Origin: DATBDM01 sp036269915 | GTDB taxonomy: Bacteria; Actinomycetota; Thermoleophilia; Solirubrobacterales; Solirubrobacteraceae | NCBI GenBank assembly: GCA_036269915.1 | Contig: DATBDM010000180.1 | Location: forward strand, 1-31,166 | Length of the DNA: 31,166 bases | Direction of reading: 5' to 3' | Shown here: in pieces, positions 6,701 through 14,027 of the stretch | Position numbering within the stretch: position 1 is the stretch's first letter | Layout: each line of letters opens with the position of its first letter | Notes under the pieces: model-generated | What the model saw: only the letters and a program-made list of their open reading frames with translations | Told to the model about the DNA's origin: nothing | The model's database searches: none | Made by a program: the position numbers and the translations under genes

Positions 6701-7539
6701 GGGAGCGGCTCCAGCAGCAGCGAGAGATCGAGCGAGGGGGCTGAGTGCGTGAGCGCACCCATCGAGACGTAGTCTAGCCCTTCAATGGTCGCATAGACCA
6801 AAACCGTCTCATCATCGATGCCGCCGGACGCCTCGAGCACCGCGCGACCGTCGACGCGGACGACCGCTGCGCGCACCTGCTCGGGGCTCATGTTGTCCAG
6901 CAGCAGTCGCGGCGCGCCGGCCGCGAGCGCCTGGTCGATCTCGGATGTGTCGCGGACCTCGACCGCCAGCGGGAGGTCCGGCCGCGCGGCGCGCGCGCGC
7001 CGCACCGCCTCCCCCACGCCGCCGGCGAGCGCCGCGTGGTTCTCCTTGATGAGGATGAAGTCGAACAGCCCGACGCGATGGTTGACGCCGCCGCCGTCGG
7101 CGACCGCGCGCTTCTCGAGCCGCCGCATGCCCGGCGTCGTCTTGCGCGTGTCGAGGATCTTCGCCTTGCCGCCCGCGGCCTCGACCGCGCGCACCACCCG
7201 GGCGGTGGCGGTCGCCACGCCCGACAGGCGCCCGAGGAAGTTCAGCGCCGTGCGCTCGGCGGTCAGCAGCGCCCTTGCGGGCCCCTCGATCTCGAGCACG
7301 CCGGCGCCGCGCTCGCGCCACTCACCCTCTGGGCCGAGCGGCCGCGAGCGCGCGCGGGCGTCGACGCGCTCGAACACCGCGGCGGCGACGCCGAGGCCGG
7401 AGATGACCCCGGGCGCCTTCTGGGTGATGACCGCGCGGGCGCGCGCATCGGGGTCGACGGTGGCCTCGGCGGTGGCGTCCCCGTCACCGACGTCCTCGGC
7501 GAGCGCGCGGTCGATCAGCGCGAGCGTGTCGGCGTCCAT
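6697..7539 (-). CDS. nadC: nicotinate-nucleotide pyrophosphorylase (carboxylating) NadC
   Basis: This 280-residue enzyme converts quinolinate and PRPP to nicotinate mononucleotide, the step after NadA. The diagnostic motifs are all present in order: ALAEDVGDGDAT at the N-terminus, ERTALNFLGRLSGVAT, DTRKTTPGMR, GGGVNHRVGLFDFILIKENH and LEASGGI near the C-terminal phosphate-binding site. Length is normal for the family. The ATG at 7539 fits the conserved N-terminus but lies 56 bp inside the end of the upstream MFS gene, in another frame. This means MFS, nadC and nadA form one overlapping transcription unit. No clear Shine-Dalgarno precedes it, as expected for a start embedded in a coding region. 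Confidence 0.95.
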   Translation of the reverse strand: MDADTLALIDRALAEDVGDGDATAEATVDPDARARAVITQKAPGVISGLGVAAAVFERVDARARSRPLGPEGEWRERGAGVLEIEGPARALLTAERTALNFLGRLSGVATATARVVRAVEAAGGKAKILDTRKTTPGMRRLEKRAVADGGGVNHRVGLFDFILIKENHAALAGGVGEAVRRARAARPDLPLAVEVRDTSEIDQALAAGAPRLLLDNMSPEQVRAAVVRVDGRAVLEASGGIDDETVLVYATIEGLDYVSMGALTHSAPSLDLSLLLEPLP

Positions 7540-8866
7540 GGGGCGGGGAGCTTAGGACCGCGGCCGCCGCGAGCGCGATCCCGGCGATGGCGAGCACGGC
7601 GAGCTGGAGGCCGTCGACGAAGCCGGCGCTCGCGGCCCGGGCGGCGGCGAGCGTGACGAGCACCGCGAGCCCGAGCGCCGTCCCGACCTGGGCCGCGGCG
7701 GTGAGCACGCCGGAGGTGACGCCCTCGTCGCCGGCTGGCGGTGCCGCGGTGCCAGCGGCCGTCGAGGCGACCGACGCGCAGCCGAGCCCGGCGCCCATCA
7801 GCGCGAACGACCCGAGCAAGCGGACGCCGCCCGACCGTGCGGCGGCGGCCGCGCCGAGCACGAGCGCCCCCAGCGCGACGATCGCGAGGCCCGCCGCCAT
7901 CGCCCGCCGCTCCCCGAGCCGCTTCAGCACGCGCGGGCCGAGCAGCGAGCCGGCGATGACGGCCAGGTTGAAGGGCATGCAGCCGAGGCCGGTCGCGAGC
8001 GGGCCACGGCCGAGCACCTCGTGCTGGTAGAGGATCGCGATGAACATCGCGGGCGTCGTGGTCGCGGTGAGCACGAGCGCCGCGCCGCCCGCGCGGGCGA
8101 AGCGCGCCGAGCGCAGCAGCCGCGCCGGAAGCAGCGGCCGCGAGGAGCGCCGCTCGAGCGCGGCGAACGCCGCGCCTGCCACGAGCGCGGCGAGCAGCGG
8201 CGGCCAGGCCGCCGCCGGACCGGCCTGCTGCGCCCGCGTGAGGCCCAGGCCGAGCAGCGCGAGCGCGAGGGTGAGCGCCGCGCCGTTGGCGATGCCGAGG
8301 CCGCCGCCCGCGGGCGCCCGGCGCTCGGGCAGCAGGCGGTTCGCCAGCGCGGTCACCGCGACGCCGATCGGGAGGTTGGCCAGGAACACCCAGCGCCATC
8401 CCGGGCCGCTCGCGAGCAGGCCGCCGAGCACCCAGCCCGACGCCCCGCCGCCCGCGGCCGCGGCGGTCCAGGCGGCGAGCGCCCGACCGCGGGCGGGGCC
8501 GAGGCCGACGACGTCGTTGAGCAGCGCGAGCGCGGCGGGCGCGACCAGCGCCGCACCGGCGCCCTGCACCGCGCGGGCGCCGAGCAGGACGGCGGCGCTC
8601 GGCGCGATCCCGCAGGCCAGCGACGCGAGGGTGAACAGCGCGAAGCCGACCCGCAACGTGCGCCGGCGGCCCAGCGCGTCGCCGATCCGGCCCGCCGGCA
8701 CGAGCAGGCCGCCGAAGGTCAGCGTGTAGGCCGAGACGACCCACTCGAGCGCGGCCGGGCCGAGGTCGAGCGCGGCGCGGATCGACGGCAGCGCGACGGC
8801 GACGATCGTCGCGTCGAGGACGACCATGAACTGGGCGGTGCACAGGAGCGCGACGGTGCGACGCAT
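7484..8866 (-). CDS. MFS drug-efflux-type transporter (DHA2-like)
   Basis: This 460-residue integral membrane protein has some 12-14 hydrophobic segments. The first helix carries FMVVLDATIVAVALPSI, a signature of the DHA2/EmrB-type drug:proton antiporters. Motif A follows as GRIGDALGRRR, and GWRWVFLANLPIGV matches the DHA2 helix 5 region. The tail after the last helix is very basic (Arg-rich) because it is read through the start of nadC. It begins at ATG 8866, just inside a palindromic divergent region shared with the CGNR regulator. Family knowledge predicts efflux of a hydrophobic or cationic compound. The overlap with nadC raises the alternative that the substrate is a pyridine-type metabolite, which is only inference. 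Confidence 0.88.
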   Translation of the reverse strand: MRRTVALLCTAQFMVVLDATIVAVALPSIRAALDLGPAALEWVVSAYTLTFGGLLVPAGRIGDALGRRRTLRVGFALFTLASLACGIAPSAAVLLGARAVQGAGAALVAPAALALLNDVVGLGPARGRALAAWTAAAAGGGASGWVLGGLLASGPGWRWVFLANLPIGVAVTALANRLLPERRAPAGGGLGIANGAALTLALALLGLGLTRAQQAGPAAAWPPLLAALVAGAAFAALERRSSRPLLPARLLRSARFARAGGAALVLTATTTPAMFIAILYQHEVLGRGPLATGLGCMPFNLAVIAGSLLGPRVLKRLGERRAMAAGLAIVALGALVLGAAAAARSGGVRLLGSFALMGAGLGCASVASTAAGTAAPPAGDEGVTSGVLTAAAQVGTALGLAVLVTLAAARAASAGFVDGLQLAVLAIAGIALAAAAVLSSPPHGRRHARADRPRARRGRR

Positions 8867-8879
8867 CCCCGGGCGCTAC

Positions 8880-8916
8880 CCCACTAACGGATTTGATACA
8901 CAAACGCGTTAGTGGG
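8880..8916. promoter_or_regulatory. palindrome in the MFS/CGNR divergent promoter, likely operator
   Basis: CCCACTAACG at 8880-8889 is repeated as its exact reverse complement CGTTAGTGGG at 8907-8916, with a 17-bp AT-richer spacer. The centres of the two arms lie 27 bp apart, a spacing suited to a dimeric regulator. TTGATA at 8893-8898 could be a -35 element for the plus-strand gene. The dyad covers the whole region between the two start codons, so a bound protein could control both genes. The CGNR protein encoded next door is the obvious candidate. Confidence 0.6.
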
Positions 8917-8929
8917 TAGGACGGGGTGG

Positions 8930-9502
8930 ATGACCTGGACCGCCGCCGACTGGCACTGGGGCGGCACGCCGTGGGACTTCCTCGGCCAGCCGCTCGCCGT
9001 CGACGTCGCGGCGTCCGTCAAGCGCCGCGGCGCCGGGCACGTCGAGCTGTGGCGCGACGGCGGCGACGTCGCTCAGTGGTGCGCGCTGATGAACGGCCGC
9101 GTGCCCGCACTCACCGCCGAGCAGGCGGACGTGCGCCTGGGCGAGCTGCGCGGGGTCCGCGACGACGTCTTCGCGGTGCTCGGCGCCGTGGTGGCCGGCA
9201 CCGCGTATCCGCGGGATGCCGCGCGGCGGCTCGACGCCCGCGCGCGCTCGAGCCCGGTGATCGCCCAGCTGGGCGGCGAGCCGGTCGTGGCCGGCACGAG
9301 CGACCCGGTGGACGAGCTGCTGGCGCGCACCGCCGCCTCCGCCATCGAGCTCGCCAGCGATCCCGGCGAGCTGACCTTCTGCGACGCCCCGAGCTGCGGC
9401 CAGTTCTACCTGCGCGAGCGCCGCGGCCAGGTCTGGTGCAGCACGGCCTGCGGCACCCGCGCCCGCGTCGCCCGCCACGCGGCGCGCAGGACTCGAACCT
9501 AA
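8930..9502 (+). CDS. ABATE/CGNR zinc-finger putative transcriptional regulator
   Basis: This 190-residue protein has an N-terminal ABATE-like domain (about 15-140, with LAVDVAASVKRRG and a mostly helical middle) and a C-terminal CGNR zinc finger (about 148-188). The finger has FCDAPSCGQFYLRE, then WCSTACGTRARVARHAAR: four cysteines in C-x4-C and C-x3-C pairs with the basic DNA-contact helix, and CGTR in place of the usual CGNR. I chose ATG 8930; GTG 8912 would lie inside the palindrome. It is divergent from the MFS-nadC-nadA unit and probably controls it and itself. The stop codon TAA (9500-9502) lies within the first copy of a 25-bp repeat, so the natural C-terminus may have been altered by repeat insertion. 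Confidence 0.8.
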   Translation: MTWTAADWHWGGTPWDFLGQPLAVDVAASVKRRGAGHVELWRDGGDVAQWCALMNGRVPALTAEQADVRLGELRGVRDDVFAVLGAVVAGTAYPRDAARRLDARARSSPVIAQLGGEPVVAGTSDPVDELLARTAASAIELASDPGELTFCDAPSCGQFYLRERRGQVWCSTACGTRARVARHAARRTRT

Positions 9503-9572
9503 AGAGGGTCTGACCCCCTTTACCTAAACGGGGTCTGACCCCCTTTACCTAAAGAGGGTCAGACCCTGTTTC
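9498..9572. repeat. three tandem 25-bp palindromic repeats (GGGTCWGACCC core)
   Basis: Units at 9498-9522, 9523-9547 and 9548-9572 share CCTAAA, then a G/C-rich quasi-palindrome with core GGGTCTGACCC, then CTTT or GTTT. The period is exactly 25 bp. Units 1 and 2 carry TCTGA at the centre and unit 3 carries TCAGA, so the third core is in the opposite orientation and can pair with either of the others. A fourth, degenerate palindrome (AAGGGGCCTGGGCCCTTT, 9589-9606) follows. The layout resembles REP-type elements mobilised by Y1/RAYT transposases, though no transposase is in the window. The cluster fills the 115-bp gap between the CGNR and GNAT genes. Confidence 0.75.
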
Positions 9573-9617
9573 GCTGGGGCTCAACCTGAAGGGGCCTGGG
9601 CCCTTTATCTTCGCGGT

Positions 9618-10454
9618 GTGGCTTGGCGGCTCACGGGTGATCTCGAGGTGTACGCGCGGCGGGTTTGGGACCTGCTCGCGCGGGATCCGGCGCAGCAGAG
9701 CGTCGCGCTGAGCGTGATCGAGTCCTCGCGCGCCGGGCGCACGTGGGGCGGGCCAGCCGTGTTCGGCTACCGCGAGCAGGACGGCGAGGTCACGGGCGCC
9801 GTCAGCCTCACGCCGCCGTTCGAGCTGCTGCTCGCCGTCGTGCCCGAGGACGCTGTCGACGACCTCGTCGCCACCCTGCGCGAGGACGGCGCGCCCGTGC
9901 CCGGCGTCAACGGTGCGCCTGACCTCGTGCGCCGCTTCGCCGCCGCGTGGACCGACGACAGCGGGCTGCCGTCACGCACCGGGATGCGCCAGTGGCTCTA
10001 CGAGCTCGGCACGCTCGCGCCGCCCGATCCCCCGCCCGCCGGCCGCGCGCGCCCCGCGACGCCGGAGGAGACCGGGCTGGCGATCGGCTTCATCGACGCT
10101 TTCCAGGCCGAGGCCGGCGCGCACGGGACCGACGCGAGCGAGTACGTCCGCGCGACGATGGCCGACGGGCGGCTGTGGATGTGGGAGGACGGGGACGGTC
10201 AGGTGGCGGCGATGGCCGGCCGCACCGCGACCTCGGCCGGCGTCGCGCGCATCGCGCCCGTCTACACGCCGCCCGAGCACCGCCGCCACGGCTACGGCGC
10301 GGCGGTCACGGCCGCCTGCACCGCCGACGCCCTCGCGCAGGGCGCCCACCACGTCGTGCTCTTCACCGACCGTACGAACGCCACGTCGAACTCGGTCTAC
10401 CGGCGGATCGGCTTCGAGCGCATCGCCGAGCGCGACGTCATCCGGTTCGACTAG
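9618..10454 (+). CDS. GNAT family N-acetyltransferase
   Basis: This encodes 278 residues. The C-terminal half (about 140-278) is a GNAT domain: ARIAPVYTPPEHRRHGYG is the acetyl-CoA pyrophosphate-binding loop (R/Q-x-x-G-x-G/A type), followed by FTDRTNATSNSVYRRIGF, the usual end of the fold. The first about 135 residues have a mixed alpha/beta character (VALSVIESSRAG, GAVSLTPPFELLLAVV) and are probably a second, degenerate GNAT-like half, as in other two-lobed members. The substrate is unknown. The start is GTG 9618; GTG 9616 is out of frame. No clear Shine-Dalgarno precedes it, only the palindromic repeats. The end overlaps the convergent gene's stop by 4 bp. Confidence 0.82.
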   Translation: MAWRLTGDLEVYARRVWDLLARDPAQQSVALSVIESSRAGRTWGGPAVFGYREQDGEVTGAVSLTPPFELLLAVVPEDAVDDLVATLREDGAPVPGVNGAPDLVRRFAAAWTDDSGLPSRTGMRQWLYELGTLAPPDPPPAGRARPATPEETGLAIGFIDAFQAEAGAHGTDASEYVRATMADGRLWMWEDGDGQVAAMAGRTATSAGVARIAPVYTPPEHRRHGYGAAVTAACTADALAQGAHHVVLFTDRTNATSNSVYRRIGFERIAERDVIRFD

Positions 10455-11356
10455 CGCGGCGCGCGGCCCTGCTCGAGTCCGGCGAGCTCGCTGATGCCCT
10501 CGTAGACCGTCCGCCCGCGCCGGGTCAAGCGGAGCCGCAGTCGGCCCGCGAGGTGCTGGTGCGACCACGGCACCGTGCGGTGCTCGCCCGGCACGGGGAC
10601 GTCCATGATGTGGGCGAAGGCGGGGTCGGCCTCCGCCTCGATCTCGACGCGGTGGCGCGCCGAGCGGCCCGTCAGGCGCCACGAGCCGGGCGCGACGGTC
10701 GCCCGCACCGGCGCGACGAGCGGCTCGCCGAAGCGCGCGAGCTCCCCGCCGACGGCCACGACGACCGCCGTGGCCTCGATCCCGCGCAGGGCGGGCCCGC
10801 CGGCGAACGCGACCGTGACCTCGTCGCCGCCGAAGTCGTGCGCCTCGCCCCACCACCAGCGCTCGGGGAAGCCGTTGCCCCAGTTCTTCTCTGCGTACGC
10901 GGTCGCGCCGGCGAGGTCCCAGCGGTCGGCGCCGACCGCGACCACGCCCTCCACGCGCGCCCGCAGCACGTGCGGATGCCAGTACTGACCGAGCCCCGGC
11001 GCCCAGCCGGCGGGCCCGATCCCGCCCCAGGCGCGCCGCGGCCAGCGCCGCGCGTCGTACAGCCGGGCCTCGACGCGCGCGTCGCTCTCGAGGTCCACGC
11101 GCAGGCGCTCCGGCTCGGACGCCCAGGCGGCGCCGGAGCGGATGCTCGTGCCCTCGCGCCGGACCCCGTCGAGGATCCGCGACCGCCATGCGTCCCCCGC
11201 CGCGACGCCGGCGAGCGCCCAGTCGCCGCAGACGCCGCACAGCGCGACGGCGACACGCCCGTCGGGCCAGGTGAAGCGCCAGTAGGACCCGTCCATCGCC
11301 ACGCCGTGGCGCCGGCGCGGGTCGGCGAACGGGAGCGTCAGCCCCGCAGCACGCAA
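10451..11356 (-). CDS. tocopherol cyclase-like protein
   Basis: Up to 301 residues. The protein reads SYWRFTWPDGRVAVALCGVC near the start, then GPAGWAPGLGQYWHPH, then AYAEKNWGNGFPERWWWGEA, which is the conserved core of the tocopherol cyclase family (PF14249). Plant and cyanobacterial members close the chromanol ring of vitamin E. Here no other tocopherol gene is nearby, so a different lipid or quinone substrate, or a lipocalin-like binding role, is possible. The longest frame starts at TTG 11356, overlapping the decarboxylase end by 19 bp; GTG 11302 or ATG 11296 is equally consistent with the domain start, and none has a clear Shine-Dalgarno. It is the last gene of the prfB-decarboxylase unit. 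Confidence 0.75.
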   Translation of the reverse strand: MRAAGLTLPFADPRRRHGVAMDGSYWRFTWPDGRVAVALCGVCGDWALAGVAAGDAWRSRILDGVRREGTSIRSGAAWASEPERLRVDLESDARVEARLYDARRWPRRAWGGIGPAGWAPGLGQYWHPHVLRARVEGVVAVGADRWDLAGATAYAEKNWGNGFPERWWWGEAHDFGGDEVTVAFAGGPALRGIEATAVVVAVGGELARFGEPLVAPVRATVAPGSWRLTGRSARHRVEIEAEADPAFAHIMDVPVPGEHRTVPWSHQHLAGRLRLRLTRRGRTVYEGISELAGLEQGRAPR

Positions 11357-12858
11357 ATGGTCGTGAACGTCGGGTCGCTCGCCCCGTGCAGGCGCGCACC
11401 GGCGTCGCGCAGCTCGCGCAGGTAGTCGATCACCTCGCCGGTGATCCGCTCCCCCGGCAGCAGCGCCGGGATGCCGGGCGGGTAGCCGGCGATCGCCTCG
11501 GCGGACACGCGGCCGCTCGCCGCATCGACGGCGACCACCTCGGTCTCGCCGAGGAACGCCTCCCGCGGCGCGACCACGACCTCGTTCTCGAGCGACGCGG
11601 GCGAGCGCACGAGCGCGGGCGAGACGCCGGGGCGCTCGATGCGCCGCACGGTCTGGGCGAAGTCGTGGGCGAAGCGCTCGAGCCCCTCGACGGGCTCGTC
11701 GAGGCCGAGCACGAGCACGACGGTGGCGTGCGTCGCGAGCTCCACGTGGATGTCGTAGCCGCCGCGCAGCGCCGCGGCCACCTCGTAGCCGGTGCAGCCG
11801 GTCCCGCGCACGTCGATCACGACGCGCAGCGGATCCCAGCCCGCGACGCCAGGCTGCCCGACCATCTCGCCGCCGACGACGGCGGCGCCCGGCACGGCGG
11901 CGATCGCCTCGCGCACGCGCATCGAACCCCCGATCGTGCGCTCGAGCAGCTCCTCGCCGTGGATGGCGAGCTGTCGCCGCGCGGCGTCGAGCGAGGCCAT
12001 CAGCAGCGACGAGGGCGAGGTCGAGCGCACGAGCCGCACGCAGCGCGCGACGGCATCGGGATCGATCCGGCCCGAGCCCGACACGTGCAGCATCGCCGAC
12101 TGCGTGAGCGAGCCGACGATCTTGTGGGTCGAGGTCAGCACCGCGTCGGCGCCGAGCGCCAGGGCGGACTCGGGCAGGGTCGGATGGAAGCCGAAGTGCG
12201 GGCCCCAGGCCTGGTCGACGACCAGCGCCACGCCCGCCGCGTGCGCGACCTCGGCCAGCCCCTCCACGTCGGCGGCCATCCCGTAGTAGGTCGGCGAGAC
12301 GACGAACGCCGCGCGGGGCGGGTGGGGGCCGTTTACACGCGCCAGCCCGCGCTCGAGCGCGGCGGGCTCGACGCCGTGCGCCATGCCGAGCTCCATCTCG
12401 TACTCCGGCGCGACGTAGGTCGGGCGCCCGCCCGAGAGCACGAGCCCGTCGACCACCGACGCGTGCGAGTTGCGCTGGACCACGACCGGCGCGCCGAGCG
12501 GGGCGAGCGCGAGCGTCAGCGCGTGGTTGCCCTGGGTGGCGCCGTTGGTGAGGAACCAGGAGCGCGCGGCGCCGTGCGCCTGCGCCGCGAGCGCCTCGGC
12601 GCGCTCGTATGGCGTCGGCGAGGGGCCGAGGTCGATGCCCTCGATGTCGGCGGGCACGTCGGCGGTCAGCGCCGGGCGCCCGATCGCGGCGACCAGGCCG
12701 GGGTCCGCGCCCGCGCCGCCCTTGTGGCCGGGCACGTGGAAGCGGGTGGAGCCGCGCGACGCGTAGGCGACGACGGCCTCGAGGTAGGGCGCACGCGGCT
12801 GCTCGGCCGGGGGCGCGGCGGCCGGCGCGGCGGCCTCCGTCTCGTCGCGGACGGCCAT
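11338..12858 (-). CDS. Orn/Lys/Arg decarboxylase-family PLP enzyme
   Basis: This 506-residue fold-type I PLP enzyme has a major domain (about 25-370; PF01276) and the smaller C-terminal decarboxylase domain (about 380-506, with GYPPGIPALLPGERIT typical of it). STHKIVGSLTQSAMLH places the Schiff-base lysine at K246. H132 (QRNSHASV) should stack on the cofactor ring, and D215 (VVDQAWGPHFGFH) should contact the pyridine nitrogen. The N-terminal wing domain of the large inducible enzymes is missing, so this is the short, biosynthetic SpeA/LdcC-like Gram-positive type. Lysine, ornithine or arginine could be the substrate, leading to polyamines. The ATG overlaps the prfB stop as TGATG, showing tight coupling. 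Confidence 0.88.
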   Translation of the reverse strand: MAVRDETEAAAPAAAPPAEQPRAPYLEAVVAYASRGSTRFHVPGHKGGAGADPGLVAAIGRPALTADVPADIEGIDLGPSPTPYERAEALAAQAHGAARSWFLTNGATQGNHALTLALAPLGAPVVVQRNSHASVVDGLVLSGGRPTYVAPEYEMELGMAHGVEPAALERGLARVNGPHPPRAAFVVSPTYYGMAADVEGLAEVAHAAGVALVVDQAWGPHFGFHPTLPESALALGADAVLTSTHKIVGSLTQSAMLHVSGSGRIDPDAVARCVRLVRSTSPSSLLMASLDAARRQLAIHGEELLERTIGGSMRVREAIAAVPGAAVVGGEMVGQPGVAGWDPLRVVIDVRGTGCTGYEVAAALRGGYDIHVELATHATVVLVLGLDEPVEGLERFAHDFAQTVRRIERPGVSPALVRSPASLENEVVVAPREAFLGETEVVAVDAASGRVSAEAIAGYPPGIPALLPGERITGEVIDYLRELRDAGARLHGASDPTFTTICVLRG

Positions 12859-13974
12859 CAGGCCTTGCCCGCCCGCGCGCTCTCCTCCAGCCACGCGCGC
12901 ACGAACCCGTCGAGGTCGCCGTCGAGCACGGCGTTGGCGTTGCCGACCTCGAAGTCGGTGCGGTGGTCCTTGACCATGGTGTACGGGTGCAGCACGTAGG
13001 AGCGGATCTGCGAGCCGAAGTTCACGTCCTGCGCCTCGCCGCGCTCGCGCGCGATCTCCTCCTGGCGCTCGCGCTCCTGGCGCTCGATCAGCTTCGAGCG
13101 CAGCATCGCCATCGCCGTCGCCTTGTTGGCCGACTGAGAGCGCTCGTTCTGGCACTGCACGACGATCCCGCTCGGCCGATGCGTGATGCGCACCGCCGAG
13201 TCGGTCTTGTTGACGTGCTGGCCGCCCGCGCCCGACGCGCGATAGGTGTCGATCTGCAGGTCGTCGTCCTCGATCTCGACGTCGGCCGCCTCGACGACCG
13301 GCGCGACCTCGACGCCCGCGAACGCCGTCTGGCGGCGGTTCTGCGCGTCGAAGGGGGAGATGCGCACGAGCCGGTGGACGCCCTTCTCGGCGGAGAACAG
13401 GCCGTAGGCGTTCTCGCCCGAGATGCGCGCGGTCGCCGACTTGATGCCGGCTTCCTCCCCCGGGCTCGCCTCGAGCAGCTCGACCTTGAAGCCGCGGCGC
13501 TCGCCGAAGCGCATCATCATCCGCAGGACCATCTCGGCCCAGTCCTGGGCGTCGGTGCCGCCCGCGCCGGCGTTGACCGTGACGAGCGCGTCGCCGGCGT
13601 CGTAGTCGCCGGTGAACAGCCGCTCCTCCTCGAGCTCGGCGAGGCGTGTCTCGACGGAGGCGATCGCCTCCTCGAGCTCCCCCGCGAGGTCGGGATCCTC
13701 GTCGGCCAGCTCCGCGAGCCCCTCGAGGTCGTCGGCGTCGGCGCTGAGGCGTTCGAAGGTGCTCACGCGGCGCTGCAGGCGCGCGTGCTCGGCGCCGACC
13801 TTGCCGGCCGCCTCGGGGTCGTCCCAGAAGCCGGGCTCGCCCATCTGCGCCTCGAGCGCACTCGCGCGCTCCTTCAGTCCGGCTGGGTCAAAGATAGTCC
13901 GAGAGCAGGGACAACTGCTCGCGGATCGCGGCCAGGCGCTGCGGGGTGGGCTGTGAGGTGCTGGTGCCGGCCAT
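12858..13974 (-). CDS. prfB: peptide chain release factor 2, made by programmed +1 frameshifting
   Basis: RF2 recognises UGA and UAA stops and triggers peptide release. The long frame (from 13889) contains the anticodon-like SPF tripeptide (VRISPFDAQNRRQ) and the GGQ loop (SGAGGQHVNKTDSAVR), and ends RAWLEESARAGKA. A conserved N-terminus is missing from that frame. It is found in another frame starting at ATG 13974, which runs 28 codons to CTT then TGA (13890-13888). Slipping by +1 at CTT-TGA-C joins the two, giving SDYL followed by DPAGLKERASALEAQMGEPGFW and a normal total of 371 residues. The slip site TATCTTTGAC is identical to that of E. coli, and the in-frame UGA makes synthesis autoregulated by RF2 level. 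Translation without the shift stops after 28 residues. Confidence 0.95.
13887..13902 (-). other. prfB +1 frameshift site
   Basis: On the minus strand this reads TCGGACTATCTTTGAC. The slip is at CTT with TGA in the ribosomal A site, and C follows the stop, a context that favours poor termination. The Shine-Dalgarno-like stimulator found upstream in E. coli (AGGGGG) is reduced here to CGGA, so the stimulatory signal looks weaker. Confidence 0.9.
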
Positions 13975-14027
13975 CGGTCCCGCTGACACTAGCGGACGAA
14001 GGCGCCCCGGACGGGTAGGAGGACGGC

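Noticed and set aside
9486..9502. On the minus strand GGTTCGAGTCCTGC looks like a tRNA T-arm, suggesting a tRNA end or attachment site.
   Set aside because: The 5' half of the T-stem does not pair fully, no acceptor, anticodon or D-arm is present, and the bases code for the conserved basic end of the CGNR protein.
13844..13974. Apparent frameshift mutation making prfB a pseudogene.
   Set aside because: The break is exactly the known CTTTGAC programmed slip site and both parts encode conserved RF2 sequence.
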